This document shows, piece after piece, positions 41,269 through 49,625 of a stretch of 64,000 bases of DNA; position 1 is the first letter of the stretch, and each line of letters opens with the position of its first letter. A program made the position numbers and the translations under genes. The stretch spans positions 310,001 through 374,000 of the forward strand of contig NZ_FNBZ01000007.1 of the NCBI RefSeq assembly GCF_900102525.1. Direction: 5' to 3'. A model generated the notes under the pieces. It was not told where the DNA came from, did no database searches, and saw nothing but the letters and a program-made list of their open reading frames with translations. This DNA comes from Allobosea robiniae (GTDB taxonomy: Bacteria; Pseudomonadota; Alphaproteobacteria; Rhizobiales; Beijerinckiaceae).

Positions 41269-42396
41269 GTGTCCACTATCCCCAGAGAATCCGATGTCGC
41301 CGTGATCGGCGGCGGCGTGGTCGGCGGCGCCATCGCGCTCGGCCTCGCCCGCAACGGCGCCAGGGTCGCGATCCTCGACGAGGGCGACACGGCCTTCCGG
41401 GCCTCGCGCGGCAATTTCGCTTTGGTCTGGGTGCAGTCCAAGGGCTTCGGCATGCCCGATTACGCGCTCTGGTCGCGCCGCTCGGCCGATGCCTGGCATG
41501 AGCTTGCCGCTACGCTGGCCGGCGAGACCGGGATCGACGTCGCCCATAGCCAGCCCGGCGGCTTCATGCTCTGCCTCTCGGAGAAGGAGCTCGACAAGCG
41601 CATCGACGCGATGCGCCGCCTCCATAACAGCCGGCCGCTCACCGATTTCCCCTATGAGGTGCTCGACCATGCCGAGACGAAGCGGCGCCTGCCCGCCATT
41701 GGCAAGGACGTGGTCGGCTCGCTCTATTCCCCGCTCGACGGCCATGTGAACTCGCTGAAGCTGTTCCGGGCGTTGCGCGAGGCGACGGTCCGGCGCGGCG
41801 TCGATTACCGCCCGAACAGCCCGGTCGAGAATATCGTGCCGAAGGATGGCGGCTTCGCCATCACCGGCCCCTGGGGCGAGATGCGCGCCGGCAAGGTCGT
41901 GCTCTGCGCCGGGCTCGGCAATGCCCGTCTCGCCCCCATGGTCGGGCTCGATGCACCGGTGAAGCCGAGCAAGGGCCAGATCATCGTCACCGAGAAGACC
42001 GAACCCTTCCTGCACAACCCGATGGTTACGGTCCGCCAGACCGACGAGGGCGGCGTCATGATCGGCGACAGCCAGGAGGATCGCGGCTTCGACACCGTCG
42101 TCGGCCAGCCGATCCTCTCGACCATGGCGGAACGGGCCGTGAAGATGTTTCCGCGCCTCGCCGGTCTCAACGTCGTCCGCACCTGGTCGGCCCTGCGCGT
42201 GATGAGCCCCGACGGCTTCCCGATCTACGACCAGTCCGAAACCCATCCCGGCGCCTTCGTCGTCACCTGCCATTCCGGCGTGACGCTCGCCGCCAATCAT
42301 GCCCTGACGCTCGCTCCCGCGATCCTCGCCGGCACCTTGCCGGAGAGCGTCGCGAGCTTCACTGCACGGAGGTTCCATGTTCCGGCCCATAGCTGA
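41269..42396 (+). CDS. FAD-dependent amine dehydrogenase subunit (DAO family, beta-type)
   Basis: 375 residues with a GTG start. The FAD-binding motif is VAVIGGGVVGGAIALGLARNGARVAILDEGD (about 10-40), then ASRGNFALVWVQSKGFG and a C-terminal SHSGVTLAANHALTLAPAILAG-type motif (CHSGVTLAAN). The protein matches the DAO-fold subunit of multi-subunit opine oxidases or D-hydroxyproline dehydrogenases, where it oxidises the C-N bond. The next two genes encode the partners expected for such a complex, a small [2Fe-2S] protein and an FAD/NAD-type subunit with a BFD-like cluster domain. Its 3' end overlaps the [2Fe-2S] gene by 20 bases. The exact substrate is not evident. Confidence 0.82.
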   Translation: MSTIPRESDVAVIGGGVVGGAIALGLARNGARVAILDEGDTAFRASRGNFALVWVQSKGFGMPDYALWSRRSADAWHELAATLAGETGIDVAHSQPGGFMLCLSEKELDKRIDAMRRLHNSRPLTDFPYEVLDHAETKRRLPAIGKDVVGSLYSPLDGHVNSLKLFRALREATVRRGVDYRPNSPVENIVPKDGGFAITGPWGEMRAGKVVLCAGLGNARLAPMVGLDAPVKPSKGQIIVTEKTEPFLHNPMVTVRQTDEGGVMIGDSQEDRGFDTVVGQPILSTMAERAVKMFPRLAGLNVVRTWSALRVMSPDGFPIYDQSETHPGAFVVTCHSGVTLAANHALTLAPAILAGTLPESVASFTARRFHVPAHS

Positions 42397-42685
42397 CCTT
42401 GCCACGAGCGGAGAGCTCAGCTTCACTTTCGACGGCCGGCCGATGACGGCGCGTGCCGGCGACACGGTCGCCGCCGCTCTCCTCACCAACGGCATCACCG
42501 CCTGCCGCGAGACCCCGGTCTCCGACACACCGCGCGCGCCCTATTGCCTGATGGGCGTCTGCTTCGACTGCCTCGTCGTCATCGACGGCATCGGCAACCG
42601 GCAGGGCTGCCTCGTGCCGCTCGCCGAGGGCATGCGCATCGAAACCCAGCATGGCCGCCGCCATCTCACGGAGGCCGTGGAATGA
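42377..42685 (+). CDS. [2Fe-2S] ferredoxin-like subunit of the amine dehydrogenase (HcnA/gamma type)
   Basis: 102 residues. The plant-type ferredoxin cluster is formed by Cys57, Cys62, Cys65 and Cys78 (C-x4-C-x2-C-x12-C in YCLMGVCFDCLV...GCLV). The N-terminus has the family's FTFDGRPMTARAGDTVAAALLTNG. Proteins of this size act as the electron-transfer subunit of opine oxidases, hydrogen cyanide synthase and three-subunit D-hydroxyproline dehydrogenases. It is overlapped by the gene before it and shares bases of its TGA stop with the next ATG. Confidence 0.87.
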   Translation: MFRPIADLATSGELSFTFDGRPMTARAGDTVAAALLTNGITACRETPVSDTPRAPYCLMGVCFDCLVVIDGIGNRQGCLVPLAEGMRIETQHGRRHLTEAVE

Positions 42686-44136
42686 CCCCGATCGCCAGCA
42701 TCGAACAGCTCGCCGAGAGCTACGACCTCCTCGTCGTTGGCGCAGGCCCGGCCGGCCTTTCCGCTGCCGCGCGCGCCGCCGAACTCGGCCTTGCCGTCCT
42801 GCTCGCGGACGAGAACCCGGCACCCGGCGGCCAGATCTACCGCGCGGTCACCACGACGCCGGTGAAGAACCGCGCCATCCTCGGCGAGGACTACTGGCGC
42901 GGCGCCGAGATCGTCGCCCGCTTCGAGCGCTCGAAAGCCGCTTACGCCCCGCGCTGCATCGTCTGGTCGATCGGCCCGGACGAGACCGCGCCCGGCACAT
43001 TCGAGCTCGGCCTCTCGCTCGACGGCAAGGCCCGCATCATCGGTGCGCGGCAAGTGATCCTCGCCACAGGCGCACAGGAACGTCCCTTCCCGATCCCCGG
43101 CTGGACCTTGCCCGGCGTGATGACGGCGGGCGCCGCCCAGATCGCGCTCAAATCCGCTGGCGCCATTCCGTCGGGGCGCACCGTCATCGCCGGCTGCGGC
43201 CCGCTGCTCTACCTACTGGCGGGCCAACTCGCGGCGGCAGGCTGCCAGATCGCCGCCGTGCTCGACACGACGCCGCAGGCCAACTGGTCGAAGGCGCTCG
43301 GCGCCATCCCGGACTTCCTGCGCTCGCCCTATCTCGCCAAGGGCCTCAAGCTGATGCTCGCCGCACGGCGCAAGCTGCGCTTCGTCTCCGGCGTGACCAG
43401 CCTGACGGCGACGGGCAGCGGAAAGCTGGCGACGGTCCAGTTCGAGCAGAACGGCCGCACCGGCACCATCGCCTGCGACACCCTTCTGCTGCATCAGGGC
43501 GTGATCCCGAGCGTCAACTTCTCCAACGCTGCCGGCTGCGCCCATGATTTCGACGTGGAGCAGCATGCCTGGGTGCCGCGCGTCGATGCCTGGTTTGCTT
43601 CCAGCGTGCCCGGCATCGCCATCGCCGGCGACGGCGCCGGCATCGGCGGCGCGGAAAGCGCGGCGCTCCGCGGCGAGATCGCCGCTTTCGGGACAGCATC
43701 CAGGCTGGGCAAGCTGAACGAAGCCGAGCGCGACCGGCAGGCCGCGCCGATCCGCGCCGAACTGGACAGGAAGCTGCGCGGCCGGCACTTCCTCGACCTG
43801 CTCTACAAGCCGGCGCCGCAATTCCTGGCACCGCCGAAGGACGAGACCATCGTCTGCCGCTGCGAGGAGGTCACGGCCGGGCAGGTCCGCGATGCCGCCC
43901 GGCGCCTCGGCGTCACCGGCCCCAACCAGATGAAGGCCTTCCTGCGCTGCGGCATGGGCCCCTGCCAGGGCCGCCTCTGCGGCCCGACCGTAGTCGAACT
44001 GATCGCCGAGACGCGCGGCACGACCCCGGCCGAGACCGGCTATTACCGCCTGCGCCCGCCGATCAAGCCGGTGACACTGGCCGAGCTCGCGGCCCTGCCG
44101 CAGACCGAAGCCTCGGTGAAGGCGGTCGTCCGGTGA
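42682..44136 (+). CDS. FAD/NAD(P)-type dehydrogenase subunit with BFD-like [2Fe-2S] domain (alpha type)
   Basis: 484 residues. The first dinucleotide motif is LLVVGAGPAGLSAAARA (about 16-32), with DENPAPGGQIYRA and LATGAQERPFPIPGWTLPGVMTAGAAQ, all hallmarks of the HcnB/OoxA/SoxA-like group. The second motif is IAGCGPLLYLLAGQLAAAG. A C-terminal BFD/Fer2-type domain holds Cys392, Cys394, Cys423 and Cys428 (CRCEEVT, then C.MGPCQG), with Cys433 close by. With its two upstream neighbours it forms a complete three-subunit amine dehydrogenase that oxidises a secondary amine such as an opine or D-hydroxyproline and passes electrons to the membrane. The ATG at 42682 overlaps the previous stop. Confidence 0.87.
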   Translation: MTPIASIEQLAESYDLLVVGAGPAGLSAAARAAELGLAVLLADENPAPGGQIYRAVTTTPVKNRAILGEDYWRGAEIVARFERSKAAYAPRCIVWSIGPDETAPGTFELGLSLDGKARIIGARQVILATGAQERPFPIPGWTLPGVMTAGAAQIALKSAGAIPSGRTVIAGCGPLLYLLAGQLAAAGCQIAAVLDTTPQANWSKALGAIPDFLRSPYLAKGLKLMLAARRKLRFVSGVTSLTATGSGKLATVQFEQNGRTGTIACDTLLLHQGVIPSVNFSNAAGCAHDFDVEQHAWVPRVDAWFASSVPGIAIAGDGAGIGGAESAALRGEIAAFGTASRLGKLNEAERDRQAAPIRAELDRKLRGRHFLDLLYKPAPQFLAPPKDETIVCRCEEVTAGQVRDAARRLGVTGPNQMKAFLRCGMGPCQGRLCGPTVVELIAETRGTTPAETGYYRLRPPIKPVTLAELAALPQTEASVKAVVR

Positions 44137-45260
44137 GCGCGGAGCGTCGCAATGCCGATGTGATCGTCATCGGCGGCGGCATCCATGGCTGCTCGACCGC
44201 CCTGCATTGCGCGATGCGCGGGCTCTCGGTCATCCTGATCGAGAAGGACCATGCCGGGCGCCACGCCTCCGGCGTCAATGCCGGCGGCGTGCGCCAGCTT
44301 GCGCGCCATGTCGCGGAAATCCCGCTCTCCAACGCCTCGATGGCGCTCTGGCACAACATCGCCGATCTCGTCGACGACGACTGCGGCTTCACCAGCGACG
44401 GACAGGTTCTGGTCGCCGAGGACGAGGCCGAGCTGGAGGGTTGCCGCGCCCGCGTCGCCGACCTGACGCTCCGTGGCTTCCATCATGAGGAGCTGATTGA
44501 TGCGAAAGAACTGCGCTCGATCGTTCCGGCCGTATCCGAGAGCTGCCCAGGCGGCGTGATCTCGCGCCGCGACGGCGCCGCGATTCCCCTGCGCGCGACA
44601 CAAGCCTTCAAGCGCAAGGCCGAAAGCCTCGGCGTCGCCATCCGCGAAGGCGTGCGCGTGACCAAGATCGGACAGGATGGGCCGAACTGGCGCGTCGTCA
44701 CCGATGCCGGCGATTTCCTCGCCCCTCGCATCGTCAACGCCGCCGGTGCCTGGGCCGACCGCATCGCCAGCGATCTTGGCGAACCCGTGCCGCTCTCGGT
44801 CATCGCGCCGATGCTGATGATCACCGCGCCTTTGCCGGCCTTCATCAAGCCCGTGGTGATCCTGCGTGGACGAAAGCTCTCCTTCAAGCAGTTCGACAAC
44901 GGCACGGTGCTGATTGGCGGCGGCCATCTCGGAACGCCCTTGCGCGACGAGAACGTCACCTTGCTCGACTGGCGCAAGCTCGCGATCAGCGCCGGCACGG
45001 TCTGGGACCTCTTCCCGGTCATGCGCGGCGCGCCGATCGTGCGGGCTTGGGCCGGCATCGAGGCGCGCATGCCGGACGACCTGCCAGTCTTCGGCAAGAG
45101 CGCCAGGCATGAAGGCGTCTATCACCAGTTCGGCTTCTCGGCCCACGGCTTCCAGCTCGGCCCCGGCGCTGGTGCGGTGATGGCCGAGATCATCGCGACC
45201 GGCCGCTCGAACGTGCCGATCGACGGCCTCGGCATCGCCCGTTTCACCACCACCCACTGA
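44133..45260 (+). CDS. Second FAD-dependent oxidoreductase (sarcosine-oxidase-beta-like DAO)
   Basis: 375 residues with a GTG start four bases before the end of the alpha-subunit gene. The FAD motif is VIVIGGGIHGCSTALHCAMRGLSVILIEKD (about 9-39), then GRHASGVNAGGVRQLARH, the motif of sarcosine oxidase beta-type enzymes. The substrate-side part includes ITAPLPAFIKPVVIL and FKQFDNGTVLIGGGH, and the C-terminal motif is GFSAHGFQLGPGAGAVMAEII. It may be an alternative catalytic subunit for the same electron-transfer partners or a separate amine oxidase. Having two DAO-type genes in one operon suggests two related substrates or successive oxidations. Confidence 0.82.
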   Translation: MSAERRNADVIVIGGGIHGCSTALHCAMRGLSVILIEKDHAGRHASGVNAGGVRQLARHVAEIPLSNASMALWHNIADLVDDDCGFTSDGQVLVAEDEAELEGCRARVADLTLRGFHHEELIDAKELRSIVPAVSESCPGGVISRRDGAAIPLRATQAFKRKAESLGVAIREGVRVTKIGQDGPNWRVVTDAGDFLAPRIVNAAGAWADRIASDLGEPVPLSVIAPMLMITAPLPAFIKPVVILRGRKLSFKQFDNGTVLIGGGHLGTPLRDENVTLLDWRKLAISAGTVWDLFPVMRGAPIVRAWAGIEARMPDDLPVFGKSARHEGVYHQFGFSAHGFQLGPGAGAVMAEIIATGRSNVPIDGLGIARFTTTH

Positions 45261-45283
45261 CTTTCAACCCAAGGAGAACACCC

Positions 45284-45625
45284 ATGGCCATCAAGCGCTC
45301 GATCCGCACGCCGATCCAGAACCGGGTCGTCGAGGCCGGCAATCTCGCCTTCGTCGGCGGCGTCGTCGCCGACGACACCAAGCAGGGGATGGGCCCGCAG
45401 ACCCAGAACATCCTCGGCAAGATCGAGGGCTATCTCGGCGAGGTCGGGCTCGACCGCAAGGCGATCGTCGCCGCCCAGATCTTCGTAACCGATCTCACGT
45501 TGAAGAAGGAGATGGACGCGGTCTGGACCAGCTTCTTCGGCGAAGACATGCCGACCCGCGCCACGGTCGGCGTCGCCGATCTCGGCGGCCCGCTGATCGA
45601 GATCGTGGTCACCGCCTCGCGCTGA
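45284..45625 (+). CDS. RidA-family protein (2-iminoacid deaminase type)
   Basis: 113 residues, a complete YjgF/YER057c/UK114 fold. The catalytic-type Arg is present in MPTRATVGV, and the partner Glu in LIEIVVTA. RidA proteins hydrolyse reactive enamines and imines released by amine dehydrogenases. This fits its position directly after two FAD amine dehydrogenases, 23 bases from the last, with AAGGAGAACACCC before the ATG. Confidence 0.87.
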   Translation: MAIKRSIRTPIQNRVVEAGNLAFVGGVVADDTKQGMGPQTQNILGKIEGYLGEVGLDRKAIVAAQIFVTDLTLKKEMDAVWTSFFGEDMPTRATVGVADLGGPLIEIVVTASR

Positions 45626-45758
45626 TCCGTTTCAGAGAATGACAAGGCTGCAGGCGCATGATCGCGCCCGCAGGCCATCCTCGGAAAGCGCGAACAGGGG
45701 TGCCCAACCTCCCGAGGCTGGCATAGGCTCGTCGCTTGACGACAGCCTCGAGACCAGC

Positions 45759-46916
45759 ATGCAGCACGCTTCCGACCATTCCGAGATCCGCGACGCCGTC
45801 GCCAGGCTCTGTGCCGGATTTCCCGGCGAATACTGGCGCAAGCTCGATCGCGAGATGGTCTACCCGACCGAGTTCGTGACGGCGCTGACCGAAAGCGGCT
45901 TTCTCTCGGCCTTGATCCCTGAGGACTATGGCGGAGCCGGACTCACGCTCTCGGCCGCGGCTGTCATCATGGAGGAAATCCAGCGCCAGGGCTGCAACGG
46001 TGCCGCCTGCCACGCCCAGATGTATGTGATGGGCACCGTGCTGCGCCACGGCACCGAGGACCAGAAGCAGCGCTACCTCCCGAAGATCGCCTCGGGCAAA
46101 CTCAGGCTTCAGGCATTCGGCGTCACCGAGCCGACCAGCGGCACCGACACGACCGCGCTCAGGACGACCGCCCGCCGCGAGGGCGACCACTACGTCGTCA
46201 ACGGCCAGAAGATCTGGACGAGCCGCGCCGCGCAGTCGGACCTGATGCTGCTGCTCGCGCGCACCACGCCGCGCGATCAGGTCGCCAAGCGCACCGACGG
46301 GCTCTCGGTCTTCATCCTCGACATGCGCGAGGCGCTGAAGGACGGCCTGACCATCCGGCCGATCCGCACGATGATGAACCACGCCACCACCGAGGTCTTC
46401 TTCGACAATGTGAAGGTTCCCGCCGAAAACCTCGTCGGCGAGGAGGGCAAGGGCTTCCGCTACATCCTCTCCGGCATGAATGCCGAGCGCATCCTGATCG
46501 CCGCCGAATGCGTCGGCGATGCCAAATGGTTCATCGACAAGGCCTCGGCCTATGCCAGAGAACGCCATGTCTTCGGCCGGCCGATCGGCCAGAACCAGGG
46601 CATCCAGTTCCCGATCGCCAAGGCCTACGCCAACATGCGCGCCGCCGAGCTGATGGTGCGCGAGGCGATCCGGCTCTACGAGGCCGGCGCCAATCCGGGC
46701 GCCGAGGCGAACATGGCCAAGATGCTGGCGGCTGATGTCTCCTTCGAGGCGGCCAATGCCTGCGTGCAGACCCATGGTGGCTTCGGCTTCGCCGAGGAAT
46801 ACGATGTCGAGCGCAAGTTCAGGGAGACGCGGCTCTATCAGGTCGCGCCGATCTCGACGAACCTGATCCTGTCCTATCTGGCCGAGCATGTGCTGGGCAT
46901 GCCGCGCTCATACTGA
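45759..46916 (+). CDS. Acyl-CoA dehydrogenase
   Basis: 385 residues from the ATG at 45759. The N-terminal helical, central beta (GVTEPTSGTDTTALRTTARREGDHYVVNGQKIWTS) and C-terminal helical parts are complete, with QTHGGFGFAEEYDVERKFRETRLYQVAP. At the usual catalytic-base position of the medium-chain enzymes (the E of YEGT) there is Gln, in LYQVAP. A Glu at 243 in GMNAERILIAAE occupies the place used by isovaleryl-CoA and long-chain enzymes and is the likely base. An upstream start at 45639 would add an unrelated Arg-rich stretch. The gene is 133 bases after the RidA gene and may have its own promoter; its link to amine oxidation is unclear. Confidence 0.88.
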   Translation: MQHASDHSEIRDAVARLCAGFPGEYWRKLDREMVYPTEFVTALTESGFLSALIPEDYGGAGLTLSAAAVIMEEIQRQGCNGAACHAQMYVMGTVLRHGTEDQKQRYLPKIASGKLRLQAFGVTEPTSGTDTTALRTTARREGDHYVVNGQKIWTSRAAQSDLMLLLARTTPRDQVAKRTDGLSVFILDMREALKDGLTIRPIRTMMNHATTEVFFDNVKVPAENLVGEEGKGFRYILSGMNAERILIAAECVGDAKWFIDKASAYARERHVFGRPIGQNQGIQFPIAKAYANMRAAELMVREAIRLYEAGANPGAEANMAKMLAADVSFEAANACVQTHGGFGFAEEYDVERKFRETRLYQVAPISTNLILSYLAEHVLGMPRSY

Positions 46917-46933
46917 CCGAAGGCCTGAGGGTC

Positions 46934-48169
46934 TCAGGCCGAGGCTGGCACGTCGGGCGCCAGGCTGACGCGGTCGAGCTTCGGCGTCATCGTGTCGAGC
47001 AGCGGCAGCGCGGCGGCGCCGAGCGCTGCCGTCAATCGCCCGGTCGCGCCGCGCTGGACGCGCGGGATCGTCCGCCCTGAACGGTTCGCCACCGAAACGG
47101 CCAAGGGCGACATCGCCACGATCAGCGCATCGATCACCGTATCCGGCATCTCGCCGCCGAGGATCACGGTTTCCGGATCGAAAAGATTCTCCAGCATGGT
47201 CACGACCGGCGCCAGCAGTCCGGCCGCCTCCACGATCCAGCCGGACAGCGCCGGATTTCCGTCACGGTGCAGGCGCGCGATCTCCTCCGGCCCGACGCCC
47301 GAGATGCCGGCCTCCCGCAATGTCTCCGCCAGCGCATGGAAGGAGGCATAGCGTTCGAGGCAGCCATACCCGCCGCAGGCACAGGCGCGCCCGTAGCGCA
47401 CCACGGGAATATGGCCGATCTCGCCGGCATTGCCGAAGGCCCCGCGATAGGGCTGACCAGCGACGATGACGCCGAGCCCGAGGCCGGCGCCGAAATAGAT
47501 CTGGCAGAAATGGCGTAGATTCCGGCCGAGCCCGTGGAGGTGCTCGCCCACCGCCGCTGCATTGGCATCGTTCTCGATGACCACGGGCGTGTTCAGGGCG
47601 TCCTGCAGAAGCTGCGCCGCATCCTGCCCGGCCCAGCCCGGTAGCGGCGAGGTCCCGACCGAACTCATGCCCTCGATCTCGAAGGGGCCGGGCATCACCA
47701 CCCCGCAGCCGAGCAGGCGCTCGGGCAGGCCGGCCTCGCGCCGCACGGCCGCCAGCTCCGCCGCAGCCGTCTTCTGCACGCCCGCGACGGTCGTATCCGC
47801 GAGAGGCGCGATGCGCTGCGCCCTGATCCGCCCGGCGAGGTCGACGAGGACCGTGGTCACGTGATCCGCCGCGATCTCCATCCCCGCCGTCATTCCGCCT
47901 TCGGGGTTCACCGCGAATTCCACAGGCGGCTGGCCTCGCGCCGTCCGGCGCCGGCCGAGCTCGATCAGGAATCCCTCCTCGACCAGCTCGGCGACGATGT
48001 TGGAGACCGCCTGGGCCGTGAGCCTGGTCAAGACCGCGATGTCGGAACGGCCGAGCTGCCCGTGCTGGCGCACGGTTTCCAGCACGACCCGGCGGTTATG
48101 ACTGCGCGTCCGCTCGGGATTGGTGCCGACGGCAACGCTGCGAGAGGGTGGAACGGGACGGTTCGGCAT
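46934..48169 (-). CDS. ROK-family transcriptional regulator (NagC/Mlc-like)
   Basis: 411 residues. The N-terminal helix-turn-helix (about 20-75) reads NRRVVLETVRQHGQLGRSDIAVLTRLTAQAVSNIVAELVEEGFLIELG. The sugar-kinase-like body follows, with GCGVVMPGPFEIEG, NTPVVIENDANAAAVGEHLHG, GAGLGLGVIVAGQPYRGAFGNAGEIGH and the ROK zinc motif CACGGYGCLE. DNA-binding ROK proteins respond to amino sugars or sugar phosphates. The gene diverges from a complete sugar importer and catabolic operon, which it probably represses. ATG at 48169 is taken as the start; an in-frame TTG four codons upstream is possible. It converges with the acyl-CoA dehydrogenase gene, 17 bases apart. Confidence 0.88.
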   Translation of the reverse strand: MPNRPVPPSRSVAVGTNPERTRSHNRRVVLETVRQHGQLGRSDIAVLTRLTAQAVSNIVAELVEEGFLIELGRRRTARGQPPVEFAVNPEGGMTAGMEIAADHVTTVLVDLAGRIRAQRIAPLADTTVAGVQKTAAAELAAVRREAGLPERLLGCGVVMPGPFEIEGMSSVGTSPLPGWAGQDAAQLLQDALNTPVVIENDANAAAVGEHLHGLGRNLRHFCQIYFGAGLGLGVIVAGQPYRGAFGNAGEIGHIPVVRYGRACACGGYGCLERYASFHALAETLREAGISGVGPEEIARLHRDGNPALSGWIVEAAGLLAPVVTMLENLFDPETVILGGEMPDTVIDALIVAMSPLAVSVANRSGRTIPRVQRGATGRLTAALGAAALPLLDTMTPKLDRVSLAPDVPASA

Positions 48170-48210
48170 AGGCGGTCGCAAGGGAACGGGCGGACAGCCT
48201 GCGTCGGCAA

Positions 48211-48243
48211 TTAATCCAACTCAAGTGAATTAATGGATTGACA
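48211..48243 (+). promoter_or_regulatory. ROK operator candidate overlapping the importer promoter
   Basis: TTAAT-N13-ATTAA (48211-48233) is a 23-base dyad in which 8 of 11 position pairs match. NagC/Mlc-type ROK operators have the same AT-rich half-site layout. The following TTGACA (48238-48243) is a consensus -35 box for the plus-strand operon. TGACGA 17 bases downstream would be a weak -10. The dyad would let the divergent regulator block both promoters. Confidence 0.5.
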
Positions 48244-48334
48244 GCTGCGGGCCGGCAAGATGACGATGCGTGCAAGCCTCCCGAATGCCGCCCACCGGCA
48301 GGGATGGAGGACAACGAAATCAGGGGAGAGGGTC

Positions 48335-49594
48335 ATGCGCGGCTTACGCGGGATGCTGTTGGGTCTGATGGTCTCGGTCGGCGCGGTCGCCGGCGCGAAG
48401 GCGCAGACCGTCGAGATCGAGTACTGGCAGTATGTCTTCGACGCGCGCGTCAAGGCGATGACCGAGCTGATCAAGCGCTTCGAGGCCGCCAACCCGAATA
48501 TCAAGGTCAAGCAGACGACCTTCCCCTATGCCGACTACCAGACCAAGATCGCGGCGGCGATGCCGGCCGGCCAGGGCCCGGACGTCGTGCAGCTCTTCTA
48601 TGGCTGGCTCGACAATTTCGTCGGCGCCAAGTTCATCCAGCCGCTGCCGCGCGACGCCTTCCCGCCCGCCGCGATCGAGAAGGAATTCTATCCGATCGTC
48701 TCGGCGATGAAGCGCGACGGCGAGTACTACGCCCTGCCGACGGCGGTGCGCTCGCTCGCGCTGTTCTATAACAAGAAGCTCTTCCAGGAGGCCGGGCTCG
48801 ACCCGAACACACCGCCCAAAACCGTCGACGAACTGCTCGACATGGCCAAGAAGACGACCAAGCGCGACGGCGCCGGCAATATGCTCTCCGCCGGCATCAC
48901 GCTCGACTTCCCCGGCCAGGATTACCATTGGTGGCGCGAGACGCTGCTGCGCCAGAACGGCGGCGCGCCCTATAGCGACGACAACAAGACCGTGACCTAC
49001 AACAGCGAAGCCGGCGCCAAATCGCTGAACTGGTATGCCGATCTCCAGCGCGTGCACAAGGTCGGCCTGGTCGGCTTCATGGACGAGGGCCAGGCTGCCT
49101 TCCGCGCCGGCCGCGCCGCGATGACTATCGACGGCTCCTTCCGCCTCGGCGCCTTCGGCGGCATCAAGGCCTTCGAATGGGGCGTCGCGGAACTCCCCGC
49201 CTCGGCCGATGGCAAGAAGGCGAATTTCGCCAGCTACTGGGTCAATGCCATCACCACCAAGCCGACCGGCCCGAAGCTGGAGGCGGCCAAGAAGTTCCTC
49301 GCCTTCGTCACCACGCCCGAGGCGATGCAGCTCTGGCTCGAGACCGTCGGTGAATTGCCGGCGCGCAAGGAAGCGGCCGAGACCGAGAAGAACCTGAACC
49401 ACCCGGTCTACGGGCCGTTCCTCAAGGCGCTCAGCTATTCGCACGCCACGGTCTTCGTCGACGAGATGGCCCAGCGCCAGGTCGCGCTCGACATGATCAA
49501 CCGCGTGCTGCTGCAGAACCAGGACGCCAAGGCTGCGCTCACTGATGCCGCCAAGGCCGAGCAGGCCATCCTCGACCGCTTCTACAAGAAGTGA
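48335..49594 (+). CDS. ABC importer sugar-binding protein (family 1)
   Basis: 419 residues with a signal peptide (about 1-24, ending AKA-Q). The family 1 binding-protein pattern follows: IEYWQYVFDARVKAMTELIKRFEAANPNIKVKQTTFPYADYQTKIAAAMPAGQGPDVVQLFYGW, then YALPTAVRSLALFYNKKLFQEAGLDPN, AAFRAGRAAMTIDGSFRLGAF and a C-terminal FVDEMAQRQVALDMINRVLLQNQDAKAALTDAA. Family 1 proteins bind mono- and oligosaccharides, glycerol phosphodiesters and related compounds. The substrate cannot be read from sequence. ATG at 48335 follows AGGGGAGAGGGTC. It is the first gene of the ROK-controlled operon. Confidence 0.9.
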   Translation: MRGLRGMLLGLMVSVGAVAGAKAQTVEIEYWQYVFDARVKAMTELIKRFEAANPNIKVKQTTFPYADYQTKIAAAMPAGQGPDVVQLFYGWLDNFVGAKFIQPLPRDAFPPAAIEKEFYPIVSAMKRDGEYYALPTAVRSLALFYNKKLFQEAGLDPNTPPKTVDELLDMAKKTTKRDGAGNMLSAGITLDFPGQDYHWWRETLLRQNGGAPYSDDNKTVTYNSEAGAKSLNWYADLQRVHKVGLVGFMDEGQAAFRAGRAAMTIDGSFRLGAFGGIKAFEWGVAELPASADGKKANFASYWVNAITTKPTGPKLEAAKKFLAFVTTPEAMQLWLETVGELPARKEAAETEKNLNHPVYGPFLKALSYSHATVFVDEMAQRQVALDMINRVLLQNQDAKAALTDAAKAEQAILDRFYKK

Positions 49595-49625
49595 TGCGGG
49601 CCGGGCGCCGGATCGGATTGTCGCG

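Noticed and set aside
45639..45758. Upstream start of the acyl-CoA dehydrogenase
   Set aside because: It adds 40 residues that do not match the family; the ATG at 45759 gives the usual N-terminus.
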